A DNA stretch of 64,000 nucleotides. Origin: Micropterix aruncella (taxonomy: Eukaryota; Arthropoda; Insecta; Lepidoptera; Micropterigidae). The position numbers were made by a program, and so were the translations under genes. The notes under the pieces are model-generated. The model saw nothing but the letters and a program-made list of their open reading frames with translations, ran no database searches and was not told the DNA's origin. The stretch lies in the NCBI GenBank assembly GCA_944548615.1, contig OX155973.1, positions 7,367,910 through 7,431,909 on the forward strand. Reading direction: 5' to 3'. Below are positions 11,138 through 21,277 of this stretch, in pieces (within the stretch, counting starts at the first letter, position 1; each line of letters opens with the position of its first letter).

Positions 11138-11476
11138 TTAACCCGTCGAGCCTCAGAGGGACCGATCGGACTCAAACGTAAAAGCACAGTTGCGCCTCGT
11201 TGGGACCGATCAGACTCAGACTAATATTCTAGTATTCTAAAATTCTGAAGTTCGTATTCTAGTTAGTAGTATTCTAAAGTTAGTATTCTAAAGTTCTAAT
11301 ATTCTAATATGAAATTTCATCGGGAACAAAACGACATTTTTATTTTAATTATTGCAACAACGGTTTGGGAGAAATTAATATTTTGGTCGGCCGCCATAAT
11401 AAATCTAAAATTTTCCTAATTATACATAGTCTTTCAAAGACATGCGCTTGCGAAATCTCGCGGCTCGGGGGGTTAA
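11138..11476. mobile_element. TTAA-flanked MITE, family E
   Basis: TTAA occurs at 11138-11141 and 11473-11476. The ends CCCGTCGAGCC and GGCTCGGGGGG are near inverted repeats. An inner block with the CCGATCGG palindrome (11162-11169) is repeated imperfectly at about 11204-11212. It interrupts the RT just before the GVPQG motif. Confidence 0.82.
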
Positions 11477-11538
11477 TATTAACTGTGGCGTACCATAAGG
11501 TTCTGTCCTTGGACCTATTTTATTTTTAATTTAAATAA
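11477..11538 (+). pseudogene. Jockey-like reverse transcriptase, piece 3 of 4
   Basis: These few codons read CGVP(stop)GSVLGPILFLI, the RT motif GVPQGSVLGP with the Gln codon mutated to TAA. The hAT element at 11539 follows directly. Confidence 0.82.
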
Positions 11539-12066
11539 ACTAGCATTTCTCAAAGTGGGGTACACGGATCCCTAGGGGTTCGCCAGTTGATCGTAGGGGT
11601 TTCGTTAATAGATTTACACGATAACGACAAGATTGGCGACTGACTGGCTGGCGATGCACACGATAGCACGACAGGAATTATTGGCCTCAAGCTTATTTTT
11701 AAAAAATGTCTTTAATTGATTTTTGGGCAGCAGGACTGGAAGAATATCAAAATGGTGAATTACCTTTTGCCCTTCGTGACAACTACTTTTGTGAGAGTGG
11801 GATTTCACACCTGGGTATGATAAAAACGAAATTCAGAAATCCTTTTGATCTTGAATCAGAATTAATATCGTAATATTGAAATTGACCAAAGTTGCCCATA
11901 AAAAAAACACAATTTGTGACAAGAAGCAAACCTATCAACCACATTAATAAACGAGCAATATTATTGCTTCTTATGACTGTATTTTCTGCTACCTGAATAA
12001 AAACTCGTACTATCTGCTATAGCTAGATTTCTAAAAAGTGGTTCGCACTAAAAAGTGGAGAAACCC
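11539..12066 (+). mobile_element. hAT-family DNA transposon, degenerate
   Basis: The ends are hAT-like inverted repeats: the left end is TAGCATTTCTCAAAGTGGGG, and the right end reverse-complements to CAGGGTTTCTCCACTTTTTA. Flanking ATAAAC on both sides suggests part of the 8-bp target duplication. It contains a transposase remnant. It splits the RT gene between GVPQG and the (F/Y)xDD block. Confidence 0.75.
11697..11880 (+). pseudogene. hAT transposase C-terminal remnant
   Basis: The translated stretch with YFCESGISHLGMIKTKFRN matches the conserved dimerisation tail of ZBED5/Zaphod-like hAT transposases (usually YLCEAGFS...IKTKxRN). It ends in stops near 11872. The RNase H-like catalytic core is missing. 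Confidence 0.7.
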
Positions 12067-12180
12067 TGACATAAACGACCTAGCCAGTACTATGGAAAAG
12101 TTATATATAACTATGTTCAGTGATGACACAAATATGCACATTAAGCCACGACAGTCGTTCGTACTTCTTTATGCAAACAG
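12067..12180 (+). pseudogene. Jockey-like reverse transcriptase, piece 4 of 4
   Basis: The frame resumes with INDLASTMEKLY and MFSDDTNMHI. MFSDDT is the RT active-site block (usually xYADDT), with SDD where ADD is expected. Homology fades near 12180, next to the candidate exon on the other strand. Confidence 0.8.
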
Positions 12181-12216
12181 GGTGTATGTTACCGCAGTGC
12201 CAAAAATGAAATATAC

Positions 12217-12459
12217 CCGTAATCCACAATAGTATTTCCCGCTGTCTCCGATCCGGGCGGTGACGCCGGCGCCATTGAGCAGTCCGCTGGACAGGCTGAA
12301 GGTGAGTTCCCTGTCCTGCAGGAGGCTGTTGTAGAGAACCGCCTGTCGATCCAGGTCCAGCAGAGCCTCCGAGATGTCGGGCTGCAGCCATTTCCAGTCC
12401 AGCCGCTGCTGCGGACGGAACACGTACTCCGGCTGCGGGTCCTGGGACGTCGACGCCAT
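12217..12459 (-). CDS. Candidate first coding exon of an unidentified host gene
   Basis: An 81-codon frame begins ATG GCG TCG ACG at 12459 and ends at a possible donor ACGG|GTATAT (12217/12216), or runs on to a stop further left. The bases before the ATG (CTTTTCTTATCGGGTAG) could be a 3' splice site, making this the second exon. The protein is acidic with motifs YVFRPQQRLDWKWL and ILDLD-like LLDLDRQ. It is GC-rich and unlike the surrounding repeats. I do not recognise the family. A faint likeness to the FRPR..xDW start of DZIP1-type proteins is not enough to name it. Later exons were not found. Confidence 0.5.
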
Positions 12460-12589
12460 CTACCCGATAAGAAAAGCGTTTTTTAAACAAATTCAATTCA
12501 AATCTGATTAGTAATTATCAGTAAACAATGTTCGCAAATCAGTACCTACAGGTTAGCTTTAGGATGTTGCCTGTAGACAATCTATTTAA

Positions 12590-13240
12590 TTTATCATAAT
12601 ATTATGAATAAATTGTTTATTATTGTTATTTTCTTTTTCCTTTTCTGGACCACTAACTGAGAATGATGGAAAGTATTGTGAAGGCGCAAATTTTTTTTTC
12701 GAGATGAAGATGGAAATATCCATTTTGAGCCCCCTGAGACTATTAGGTCCATTTCCAGATTGAAGTCTGTCTGTGTGTCTGTGTGTATTCCTCCACGGTA
12801 GCGCCCAAATGCCTAATAAGATCGAGCTGAAATATGGTATGCAGGCATCATTTTGTCATAGCAAGAGTTGAAAAGATTGTGGTTGAAATCGATCCACCAG
12901 GGAGCGCAATAGTCATATATCAACCTCGAAATAATGGACATAAAGACTTGAAATTTGGTAGACAGATACTTTGTTTGGTCGAAATCACATTGTAAAATAT
13001 CAGTTGGAATATCTCATACACAAGTTCCACGAATAATATCTAAATTCCACCACACATTTTAATCAAATATTAACGCGGCAGGCGGCGCGACCCGTTTCTC
13101 GGTTAAGAGCTTTTGCCTCTTAGCCGAGTCAGCCAAGAGCTCGCGTCAAATTTATTTATGAAATTATTATTCAGTTGAAATCAGTCCATGGCTACTTGCC
13201 GGGATAGTCTTAGGAGGGGAGGAAGGCACAACCGATTTTT
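12590..13240. repeat. Dispersed repeats RF and RG, side by side
   Basis: The part at 12700-13030 is homologous to 6740-6955 and shares GATGAAGATGGAAATATC with the inverse of 29310-29330. The part at 13036-13240 is homologous to 8471-8690. The neighbouring order suggests that RF and RG belong to one larger element. Not coding. Confidence 0.55.
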
Positions 13241-13419
13241 TATGTTGCAGAATGAAGTAGAGCTAAAAGGCGTATTATACAATTAGATGGTAGAAAGAAA
13301 TCCTCCACAGTCGATAAGGATTTGCACAACATTGCCAACCTCTACTGGCATCAAAGAGCTAAGTTTAGATTTACATTTATTCATTTACAGGCTTCAATGC
13401 TGGCGCCGTAATATTTTTT

Positions 13420-13526
13420 TTTGTTGTTTTTCCTATAATTTTGTATCAAAAGTTGTTCAGTTGCTCATACTGATTAGCCCCCTTGACGGATGCCAGTCAA
13501 TCATTATGCCGGTCAACCCACCCCGT
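13420..13526. mobile_element. TA-flanked MITE family T, right-end fragment
   Basis: Holds the inverted-end motifs ATCAAAAGTTGTTCA, CCCCCTTGACGGATGCC and CACCCCGTA of family T. The left end is missing. Confidence 0.6.
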
Positions 13527-13539
13527 ATATACAAATGTG

Positions 13540-13709
13540 TATATAAAAACGATATTTAAAAACCGCTCATAGAAACCGCTATATATTTTGTCTGGTATAT
13601 TTTAAACAAGTAGTGTTACTGAGAAATCTGATTAAAAAAAACAAGAATTTATCTAATTTTTTAATAATAACCCAAAGGATATAATTCAAAAATTAGGTTA
13701 ATGTAGATT

Positions 13710-13766
<57 letters not shown>

Positions 13767-14203
13767 TTTAAATTAAATAAATAAAGATTCATGGTCTCTT
13801 TACAGATTAATGGCTATGTAGAAAGGTCATATAATATTATCTTCCACGGTGCATTGGTGGGATAATTTGATACATTGGGCTCGATTGCGTTTCTTAGTGA
13901 ACTAAAATCGGAAATTAGTTCGTGTGAACGAGACAGGGCAATACGCTAGAGCGGAATGTGAAATGAACAGTTGTCACTTTTTCGCATCAAAACTACCACC
14001 GTCGCGATAAAACATCTGAATATAAGACGGCATGAAATGTGTTCAAATTATTCGGAGGAGTAAAAGTTCGATGGGTAGTTTTATCGACGATCGTTCGTTT
14101 CATATTCCGCTCTAATGTATTGCTCAATCTTATTCGCTTGAACTAATTTCAGTTTTAATTCACAAAGAAACGCAATCGGGCCCATTATTGTTTATTTCTG
14201 TTT
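13540..14203. other. Intergenic sequence with a TA microsatellite
   Basis: Apart from the (TA)n run at 13712-13763 I see no gene or recognised repeat. Short inverse-related words near 13900 and 14150 (AACTAAAATCGGAAATTAGT and ACTAATTTCAGTTTTAATT) hint at the two ends of an unclassified inverted-repeat element about 13870-14185. Confidence 0.4.
13712..13763. repeat. (TA)n microsatellite
   Basis: About 26 uninterrupted TA units. Confidence 0.95.
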
Positions 14204-14400
14204 CTACTCTTTATTGTGAAATTTCACAATGGGCATTATCGTATGACAATTTCTTACAACCGTGTTTTTATGTAAGTGTCCTGTAATTGCATGCGATCGA
14301 CACAATTGAAATGCAATTCTGTTATTTTTATCGCGGCGGAAAATAATGACCCAGTCGGGAATCGAACAATACAATACAATACAATACAATACAATCAACT
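14204..14400 (-). repeat. tRNA-derived SINE body with ATTGT tail-like repeats
   Basis: The minus-strand copy shares its body with 15390-15665 (TTGAAATGCAATT, AATTGCAT, CTTTATTGT...). The former B-box side (14360-14396) is replaced by a run of ATTGT repeats (CAATACAATACAATACAATA on the plus strand). The tRNA head is not intact here. Confidence 0.5.
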
Positions 14401-14699
14401 ACTCCAGTAGATAGGCATTCCTACACTTGGATGCGTCACAAAATTAAATGCTAAAAATTTCATTATTATAAACATAACTATCGTGATAGTTGTCATGGCT
14501 GTAATATTATATTCAATATTACCTACATACAAATAATCAAAATATGCTAATTTGATGAGTCAGGGAGAATAATATATTAAAATAGAAATGCAAATTCTAT
14601 GTAGAATAATCAAAAACTATATATTTTATTGCCAATCCAGCAATATGTCTTCGTATTTTTTTTTGAAAATGAATTTAATTATATGAAAATTAGAATGTC

Positions 14700-15003
14700 A
14701 GCTATCATAATACCATTATGTTTAAAACTTTACGCATTTCATTAATCATCAACATGGAAAATAAACTCAGAATTTTCAAACTCCCTTATACCATAAATTG
14801 GGTTTCTTACCAAATTATGTATAATTATCTTTTTAAATTGGTCCTCTCCAAGGCTTTTCATTTGCTCTGGAATCTTATTATAGAAGGACAAATTTTGGTG
14901 AATAAAACTGTTTCGCACTTTGCTAAGTCGCTGTCGGTTTATGTGGAGATTGGATTTATTCCTCGTATCGTGATGATGAAAATCACTATTCACCGGAGCT
15001 TCT
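14700..15003 (-). pseudogene. Non-LTR retrotransposon C-terminal fragment
   Basis: The minus-strand frame 15032-14742 contains HHHDTRNKSNLHI, RQRLSKVRNS and LSFYNKIPEQMK, the block that follows the RT in Jockey-type LINEs (usually HNTR...FYNKLPxxIK). No RT or tail signal is present. The first codons overlap the SINE head at 15004. Confidence 0.72.
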
Positions 15004-15065
15004 GTTAGGTGATCCGGATCCTTATAATGCAAGATCAGGCGACCTAACCACTATGCCACCGGGCC
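15004..15065 (-). repeat. tRNA-derived SINE head
   Basis: On the minus strand this reads GCCCGGTGGCATAGTGGTTA, with a good tRNA-type A box (TGGCATAGTGG), followed by GTCGCCTGATCTTGCA. The body is absent, so this is a short 5' fragment of the same SINE family as 15390-15665. Confidence 0.65.
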
Positions 15066-15083
15066 GTCATTACTATAGTTTGT

Positions 15084-15311
15084 TTAACCGCTGGACTTCT
15101 AGTACCACCGATCGGTGGTTTTTCCATTGCGGCAACTCGCGGGCGACCGATCTCCGTATTTATGCAATTATATGCAAAAAAAGTCGACTTTGTTGAATAA
15201 TCAACCATCATATATTAGTACGCATGCAATAACACCTCCTACAAAAAAAAACGAGGGTTGTAAACATGTCGTTGTGAGTTTCACTCCGGTGGCTAACTTT
15301 CTAAGGGTTAA
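15084..15311. mobile_element. Short TTAA-flanked element
   Basis: TTAA occurs at 15084-15087 and 15308-15311, the latter preceded by CTAAGGG. A perfect 16-bp palindrome ACCACCGATCGGTGGT lies at 15104-15119, just inside the left end, as in other TTAA families here. Related right-hand sequence occurs near 46560-46605 and 59440-59480. Confidence 0.6.
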
Positions 15312-15389
15312 TTGTTGCTGGAAGGAACTTCTGTAATCTTCGAAAGCTATGAAAGACTTATTGTTTGTTTATTGTTTATTTGAGACTAT

Positions 15390-15665
15390 CTGTCTACTCT
15401 TTATTGTCAAATTTTACAATCACAATTTCTTACAATCCACCTACTGTGCGTCTTTATATGTATGTGTGTGTGTTTGTCTGTGTGTGTGTGTTTGTATGTG
15501 TGTGTGTGTTTGTTTGTGTGTGTGTGTGTGTGTGTGTGCTTGTTACTGCATTTGATCAACAGATTTGAAATGCAATTATGTTAATTTTATCCCGATGGAA
15601 ATGGGGACCCAGCCGGTAATCGAACCTGGGACCTTACAATGTAAGATCTGGCCGTGTAAGTAATA
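15390..15665 (-). repeat. tRNA-derived SINE with internal TG repeat
   Basis: On the minus strand the copy contains a B-box-like GGTTCGATTACC (15619-15630) next to the tRNA-like CGGCCAGATCTTACA. An AT-rich body and TCTTTATTGTC at the far end follow. A (TG)n run at 15461-15538 interrupts the body, so length can vary between individuals. Confidence 0.65.
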
Positions 15666-16439
15666 GGTAACCTTAACGAACAGCTGATTATCGAGCGTGT
15701 ACTGAATACATATTTACTGCATCTACTTAAAAATAGTCATCAAACCTTTCGGCGCAACCTCCCATAGCGTTTTTTCATCCCCAATGTTGTATTTCACTAA
15801 AAACAACACTACTCCTTATTTATGAATTGGAACTACTATAATTATGCCATACACAAGAGGCCATATCGTAAAAATAACTGACACAACGTAATTTTGCAAC
15901 GAAAATGCGTTCGGATTTCAAAATTTCGCCATCTCTTTCTACACACGGGCCTGGCCGGCACGTCCCCGGCAGACACAGAGAAAATCGATTATTTCGCACG
16001 TATGTCGCACCGCGCTCGATTGCAAACGCTCACTGAAGTGAACCAGTCGTACCTTCAGTCGTTGTTTCTAAGCGCGACGACCCCTGCGGCCATTATTTGT
16101 TTATTTCGTCAATCGCAACAGCGAAATTTGTCGCTGGAGGGGCGAAATCGTTTGCAAAATATTATTATATCGCTCCGCCGCTGTTGCCGAAAGAGAACTG
16201 TCAAATTATTTGTTTCTTTACTGGTGCAAGGGTTATTAGGCGTTGGGAAATAGTTGCTAGATTTGCTAGATACTCTTAATACTGAGTAATGTAGGGCAAT
16301 ACGAATACTTCACGGGTACTTATCAGTCGGTATTTTAACGTGTACCAGGCATCGATATACACCGTGGTATTTAAATTGCACAGATTCTACCCATTAAATA
16401 GTTTTTTCTTTTTATTTATTTTTTTATTTTATTTCAAAT
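15666..16439. other. Unassigned stretch with a CpG-rich core
   Basis: A 119-codon plus-strand frame (15894-16253) is CpG-rich but has no domain I know and no clear splice signals. It could be a repeat or a former promoter region. I do not call it a gene. Confidence 0.35.
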
Positions 16440-16925
16440 AAAATAATAGTGTATGGCACATCCATACTTTATTATTTTATTTAACGTGTCCGGGCTTTTT
16501 TAGGACGTGTCTCTCCAAAAATATGCGGCCTGAATGGCCTTAACGTTTGCCTCTTGTAGATCCTGGTGTGTGATAAAGGTTGAGTTGTGGGCAGGATCGG
16601 AGGTGGTCTTCATCCTACAGCATTCCACATGTGCATATAGGGTTTTCTGTGTAGCCCTAGCGAACGTGATTAGCCCGGCATCTTGTCACACCCACCCTAA
16701 GTCTGTTGAGACTGCGCCAGGTGGTGTAGGGGAGATGGGACCCCGGTGCTATCTGTTCCTTAACATCCTCGTCAAGTGAAGACCTCCATTGAGTTATGCG
16801 ATTCGACGATTGACTTCCATGGAACGGATATGTTCGGTTCATGAACGAGTTTCCCGATTTGAGGCGACTTTGATGAGACTCTTGTCCGTGCAGTGGGTGT
16901 CTTGGGTCATCTGTCACCTTTAGGC
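16440..16925 (-). pseudogene. LINE C-terminal fragment with zinc-knuckle-like end
   Basis: On the minus strand the frame 16917-16657 includes WRSLNRLRVGVTRCRAN, a stretch typical of LINE proteins just before the C-terminal cysteine cluster. After a stop it goes on with ICTCG and DHLRSCPQL, the remains of a CxC...HxxxxC finger. An AATAAAATAATA-like 3' tail lies at 16440. Stops make it a pseudogene. Confidence 0.7.
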
Positions 16926-17960
16926 GTTCTGAATCAGCCAGGACATCGCGACGCCGATGATATGATATGATAAATCGATACTTTATTATTTTATTAGTTT
17001 TTTTAAAGAGTTTTTTGTCGAATAAATCAAACTCTTCCCCGTTTTCGTCTTATCAAACTTTCAAATCAAACTCTTCCCTGTTAGCTCAAAGTTTTCAAAC
17101 TCGCATCCCGATTTTTTTATTTATTTATTAGAAATATTATTCAAGAGCGTTATTAATTAATCCAATTCCCCTTGAATATTTAATTTATGGCGTACAAGTC
17201 CATAATAACTGACTTACAAAAGTAACCTTGTAATGCTGATATTAACACATTCAATGGCAACTACGCAATAGTGAGTTTGAGTGTCGACTACGTAATATTG
17301 CGTAGCACTTTCGTTTAAACCTTAAGGAAGTAGCTGGTGTCTAGAATGATATATGGTTCGCACCTCAGCATTCATGGCATTAAATGAAAAAAATAAAGTC
17401 TAATAAAACAAAGTGCCTATTTATGGTAATAATGAGATAGCGGATAGTTGTCTTTTTGCTGCCAAAGGGATATGCAAATTATGTTTATCTCAGTGGGTAA
17501 GGAATTAAGAAAGGTTCTAACCCTCCTCACAACAAAAGTATTTGAACTATGGTACGGTAATGTACCGGTGAGTACAATTCAAACCTGCATAGTATCTGGT
17601 AAATAAATAGTTCCTTGAATTACTTATAACTTACATTATTCATTATAACAACGACTGCGCATGTTGGTATATGGTTGATGGACTGCGCTTTATGTTCACT
17701 GTATACGTTGACCAACATATTATGTGCCATCGCCTATTCGTCGCTCTTTCTTATGCATTTTTCACAAGATACAGATGTGTCGACTCCCTTCCACCGATGT
17801 GACTCAATATTGTACAGCGTATGCAGCGGGCATTATTAGTAACGGCAGTCAATGAAGAGGACGAAATAATTGATTTCAATTCAAACGTCGATCACTACAA
17901 AGATGCGGGTTGTCAAAAAATCAAAACAAATATGGCGGCCTGTCTGTGATACAACTGTCA
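16926..17960. other. Intergenic sequence upstream of the SWSAP1-like gene
   Basis: Mostly AT-rich without recognised repeats. A short inverted motif around ACTACGCAATA/TACGTAATATTGCGTAG (17260-17305) is the only structure seen. The proximal promoter of the gene at 18040 should lie in about 17800-18039, but I see no clear TATA box. Confidence 0.4.
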
Positions 17961-18039
17961 AATCGCCGGTTTGTTCATTATTATTGATTTATTTCGCGTT
18001 TGCCTTGTCTTCTCGTTATTTACCTTCGAAATATTAGAA

Positions 18040-18558
18040 ATGAATCCGGACAACGTTATAATATCGATGCACGTCGACACGAAGGACGAGAACCGCGCGA
18101 ATCTATTGCTGCAAGCGTTGAAGAACGCGGAACACGGTTTCGTCTTGTACATGACGAGAAGTCCGCTGAACCAGCTTCCCAGAGGCGTCGACCTAATCGA
18201 TTTCCCCAATAAGGAGTTCCTGCGTCGCATCACCTTCTTGTATTCGCACACTTTTGAGGAATTGTGCGGGAATTTAGCTCGGATTCATACCTGGACCTCA
18301 ACACCGAAAACTGTCATTTTGGACGGTATGCAGGACTTTTGCAATTTTGATAAGAACGCTTCCGATAAAAATGCGTTCATTTGCGGCTGTTTAGTGGACG
18401 CGACGTCGGCTTGCGCTAGAAAACTTCAAGATGTCGGAAACTTACTCGTCTCTTTTGATTCGGATGAATGCGACGTTTACTCGCAGCAGTTGAAGCATCT
18501 GGTTTCGTTGTACTTTAGCAATAGCGCTGACGGTGTGTCTGAGAATTATTATTTATAG
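18040..18558 (+). CDS. SWSAP1-like RAD51-paralogue partner (intronless)
   Basis: 172 codons. The start is the first ATG (GAAATGAAT) in a frame that is open upstream only through non-ATG codons. In vertebrates SWSAP1 pairs with SWS1/ZSWIM7 and supports RAD51 loading in homologous recombination. Visible similarity: FVLYMTRSPLNQLPRG near residue 35, an LRRITFLYSHTFEELC block near 62, and a Walker-B-like TVILDG at about 93. The order and spacing match SWSAP1. The Walker A loop expected near residues 10-20 (GxxGxGKS/T) is absent and replaced by HVDTKDENR. The gene is convergent with SMG7, with about 2.2 kb between the stops. A repeat sits just after the stop, and a candidate AATAAA is at 19484-19489. 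The assignment is from recalled family likeness and needs a profile search. Confidence 0.66.
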   Translation: MNPDNVIISMHVDTKDENRANLLLQALKNAEHGFVLYMTRSPLNQLPRGVDLIDFPNKEFLRRITFLYSHTFEELCGNLARIHTWTSTPKTVILDGMQDFCNFDKNASDKNAFICGCLVDATSACARKLQDVGNLLVSFDSDECDVYSQQLKHLVSLYFSNSADGVSENYYL

Positions 18559-18634
18559 CGCCACCATTTTAGATTTCCTTGCGGAAATGTATCGATGAAT
18601 TCGTAGCCATCTGCGGTACAGAAGACTGGCAACA

Positions 18635-19225
18635 ACTAGAGCTGTCGACTACAACTGGCAAACCTGTCACCTCAGGAAGTTTTAACGATATTAGATCGTT
18701 CTATCTCGAGGGAATGCAAGGCACCGCGAAAGGTATCCAGCGGGCAGCTTTGCCCCCTGACTACCAGTTTGGAAGGATATCTCCGTCTGGAATTAACAAT
18801 CAGGATACCTCCTATCTCCTTACTGGTTACAGGATCGAGTTCGCTTGCGCGGTTTTCTCCCTCACGTAGCGGTGATATGGTGTCTACCGAATCTATCGCG
18901 GACCACGGCATTCTTCGCCCGGTATCGGGTAGCCGATCGGTCGATTCAAGAGCAGTTGCCGTAAGGTTAACAGCTGTTTATAGAAGACAGTACTGTTTCC
19001 AGACTCCCCCAGCTGTCGGTTAGAATGGACAGTCGATTGGCTGACGCCGGGCGGTGCGCAAACCGTCTAGGAGCGCCAGAAGGTTGACTCCTAGGGGAAA
19101 CTGGCCCGCAGGACAGAGTCCTACCCGGGCTCGCACTTCTGCGTGGAGGCCGCCCGATGGGTGTTGACCCGTGCGTTTAGCCGACCCTAAAGTAGCCTAA
19201 CTGCAACAGAGCCCATTAGCTGCCT
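18635..19225 (+). repeat. Dispersed repeat RF1
   Basis: Starts CTGTCGACTACAACTGGCAA and ends near GAGCCCATTAGC, colinear with 56079-56741. It lies in the probable 3' UTR or downstream flank of the SWSAP1-like gene. The 96-codon frame inside it is not a gene. Confidence 0.8.
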
Positions 19226-19238
19226 AACAGACTGGCAA

Positions 19239-19328
19239 CAGAAAACTGAGGATTATTGTCTGATAATCCTCAGTTTTCTGTAATCCTCAGAAAACTGAGG
19301 ATTGTCGTCTGATAATCCTCAGTTTTCC
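19239..19328. repeat. Double palindrome
   Basis: Perfect 18-bp arms (19239-19256 and 19263-19280) flank a 6-nt loop. The pattern then repeats with arms ending at 19328, so the unit GAAAACTGAGGATT occurs four times in alternating orientation. Confidence 0.9.
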
Positions 19329-19636
19329 AGACGTCTGTGTTGCATTAATGTTGGACAGGCGAAAACCCAGTGCAAATCGACCTGATCAGAGTATGTTTTT
19401 CGAATCTTGCGTCAACTGATTAAACCCTGATCAACTGATTAAAGCTGAATTACATGTACAGTTTTTTAACATGAAAGTCATCGAATAAAGAATGTTTCAT
19501 TTAACTACAAGGTTTTTGTTGTTTTTTTAAGTATCCAGACACACAAGCATTTTCAGCGTCAGTTTAGTCCGTACAATGCACCCATAGATCCTGGCCTGAC
19601 CCAAAATATACACTTTTCACTTGTTTTTTAAATTAT

Positions 19637-19945
19637 ACAGGGTTATTCTTGATTAACCGGGTTACTGACTAACTCCCCCCCCCCCCCCCCCGGGGGAGTT
19701 AATCAGTAACCCGGTTAACAGAGGTAAGCAACCTTTGATAAAAAAATAGATTTAAAAAAAATATATTTTTTAAAATATGAAAAAAATATTTTCAAAAAAA
19801 GTATAAAAAGCGCCGATCACGATGCGCGATCTAGCGGTAGGTGAAATATCGCTCATATTGTTTACTATTGATATTTTACCTACCGAAAGGTGGCGCAGTG
19901 CACTCAAACGCTTGTCAAACTTTTATCTTTTACATAATTTATTGT
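19637..19945. mobile_element. TA-flanked MITE family T with an extra hairpin
   Basis: The left end CAGGGTTATT follows TA, and the conserved centre GATGCGCGATCTAGCGGTAG is near 19820. A hairpin (19663-19719) of two 25-bp arms joined by a poly-C run sits inside the left end. The right end is eroded. Confidence 0.68.
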
Positions 19946-20221
19946 AATATTAGAGTCCTGTCCACCTTAGAACGGGCTAGTCCCAGTTGAGTGACATAAT
20001 CAATTAAGCAAAAGGTTAAGGTTTTGCAAATCGGTTCCTGTTATTTTTTAAATCAAAAATCAATGTTTTGTAGTAATTAATTCTTAAATAAATAAATAAA
20101 TCTAAGTCTACTTCTTCAAATTTTCTTCATATACATACATATAATATGTCAAACTCAAAAATTTATTTATATATTTACATTTTACTTTAGATACACACAC
20201 AATGTATATTATATGCTATAA
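19946..20221. other. AT-rich intergenic spacer
   Basis: No gene or repeat border recognised between the SWSAP1-like gene flank and the SMG7 3' side. Confidence 0.4.
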
Positions 20222-20385
20222 TTTCAAATTTAATTTTAGGCTATAATTTGTTGCCTACTCTTCTTTTCACACCAGCATGTTGGTTGACTGGAAGATATTG
20301 CTGTAGTTTAGCAATAAGTCCGCCATTGTACCTTATTTTATTGTGCAATAAAGAGATTTTCATTTCATTTCATTTCATTTCAAAT
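20222..20385 (+). repeat. CR1-like LINE 3' end
   Basis: Contains AGCAATAAGTCCGCCATTGT and TGTGCAATAAAGAGATTTTC followed by CATTT repeats, the kind of 3' UTR found in insect CR1-type LINEs (well known in Lepidoptera). No coding part is present. Confidence 0.65.
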
Positions 20386-20741
20386 TTTCAAACTTAAAAA
20401 ATAATTTTTTTTTCATAACGCCATCCCAGCAGCCATACCAATCGTCTCTTTGTAGAAAGAAAAAAACAATATTGAAAACAAGCAATATTTTATTTTTCCC
20501 AATATTTCAATATGTATTGTCGCGATGATATATTGCAGTGAATTACACCGTCTCTTGTGGTAAATTTAAAGTAATACAATTTTGTCTGTCAAACGATAAG
20601 TTCTATCAATTTAATCTGTCACCCGACACACAAATAGGTCTATATCTATCGCCTCAGGTCTCGCCTCGCATCCGTTGTTCCTCCGACTCTTCCGAGATTT
20701 TGAATCGTAACCAAATTCCGTTAGCGCGGCCGTGTCCAGTT

Positions 20742-20822
20742 TCATTCCGGGTTCTGCTTTAGCTGACGCTGCTGCTCGAGGAGCTTCTCCAACGCTAGAG
20801 AGTCCGGACTCGACCACAAAGA
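20742..20822 (-). CDS. Smg7: SMG7, exon 18 in this window (last coding exon)
   Basis: The acceptor CACAG is followed by codons for SLWSSPDSLALEKLLEQQRQ and six more residues, then TGA (20744-20742). This short helical tail (SxW...LEKLLEQQ) matches the conserved extreme C-terminus of SMG7. The entry phase 0 agrees with the previous exon. A possible poly(A) signal (AATAAA on the minus strand) lies at 20494-20489, about 250 nt past the stop. Confidence 0.88.
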   Translation of the reverse strand, partial: SLWSSPDSLALEKLLEQQRQLKQNPE

Positions 20823-21277
20823 CTGTGAAAATAGAGAAAGAAACCATTACATTACCCCTGGAATGTTTAACCCGCCTGAAACTCAATCAGCAGGACTCTC
20901 TGTTCTGATTGATAACATGCATTTTGGAATATGATTAACGTATGCGAGAAACAGAAATGGTCCTAAAACTCCTTTATAGCCTTGCGGAACTTCTTTTGCA
21001 ATTGTCTGGAGTTTGCTTATAATATAAGACCTCCGTCACGTGTGTATCCATTTAGACACGACTATCGGATGTAAATCTATATTTATAAACTCGTAGTGTT
21101 CTAGATTCTGCAGCAGAATTAAATGGTCCACACATTCAAAGGCCTCGGAGAGGTCGCAGAAAACACTGCCAGTTTTTTCAGCCTTAACAAGACTGGTTAT
21201 CAGTATTAGAAAAAGAAAATATAAAAACAGTTTATCAAAGTAAGTAGGCCCTATAAAATCGATGTATAATATAATAA

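Noticed and set aside
13712..15538. CRISPR-like or regulatory meaning of the TA, ATACA and TG runs
   Set aside because: Ordinary microsatellites, one of them inside a SINE body.
15894..16253. 119-codon CpG-rich frame as a host gene
   Set aside because: No domain, no splice sites consistent with coding, and a second overlapping frame is equally open.
18579..18869. Continuation of the SWSAP1-like gene after its stop
   Set aside because: This frame lies almost wholly in RF1 repeat sequence.
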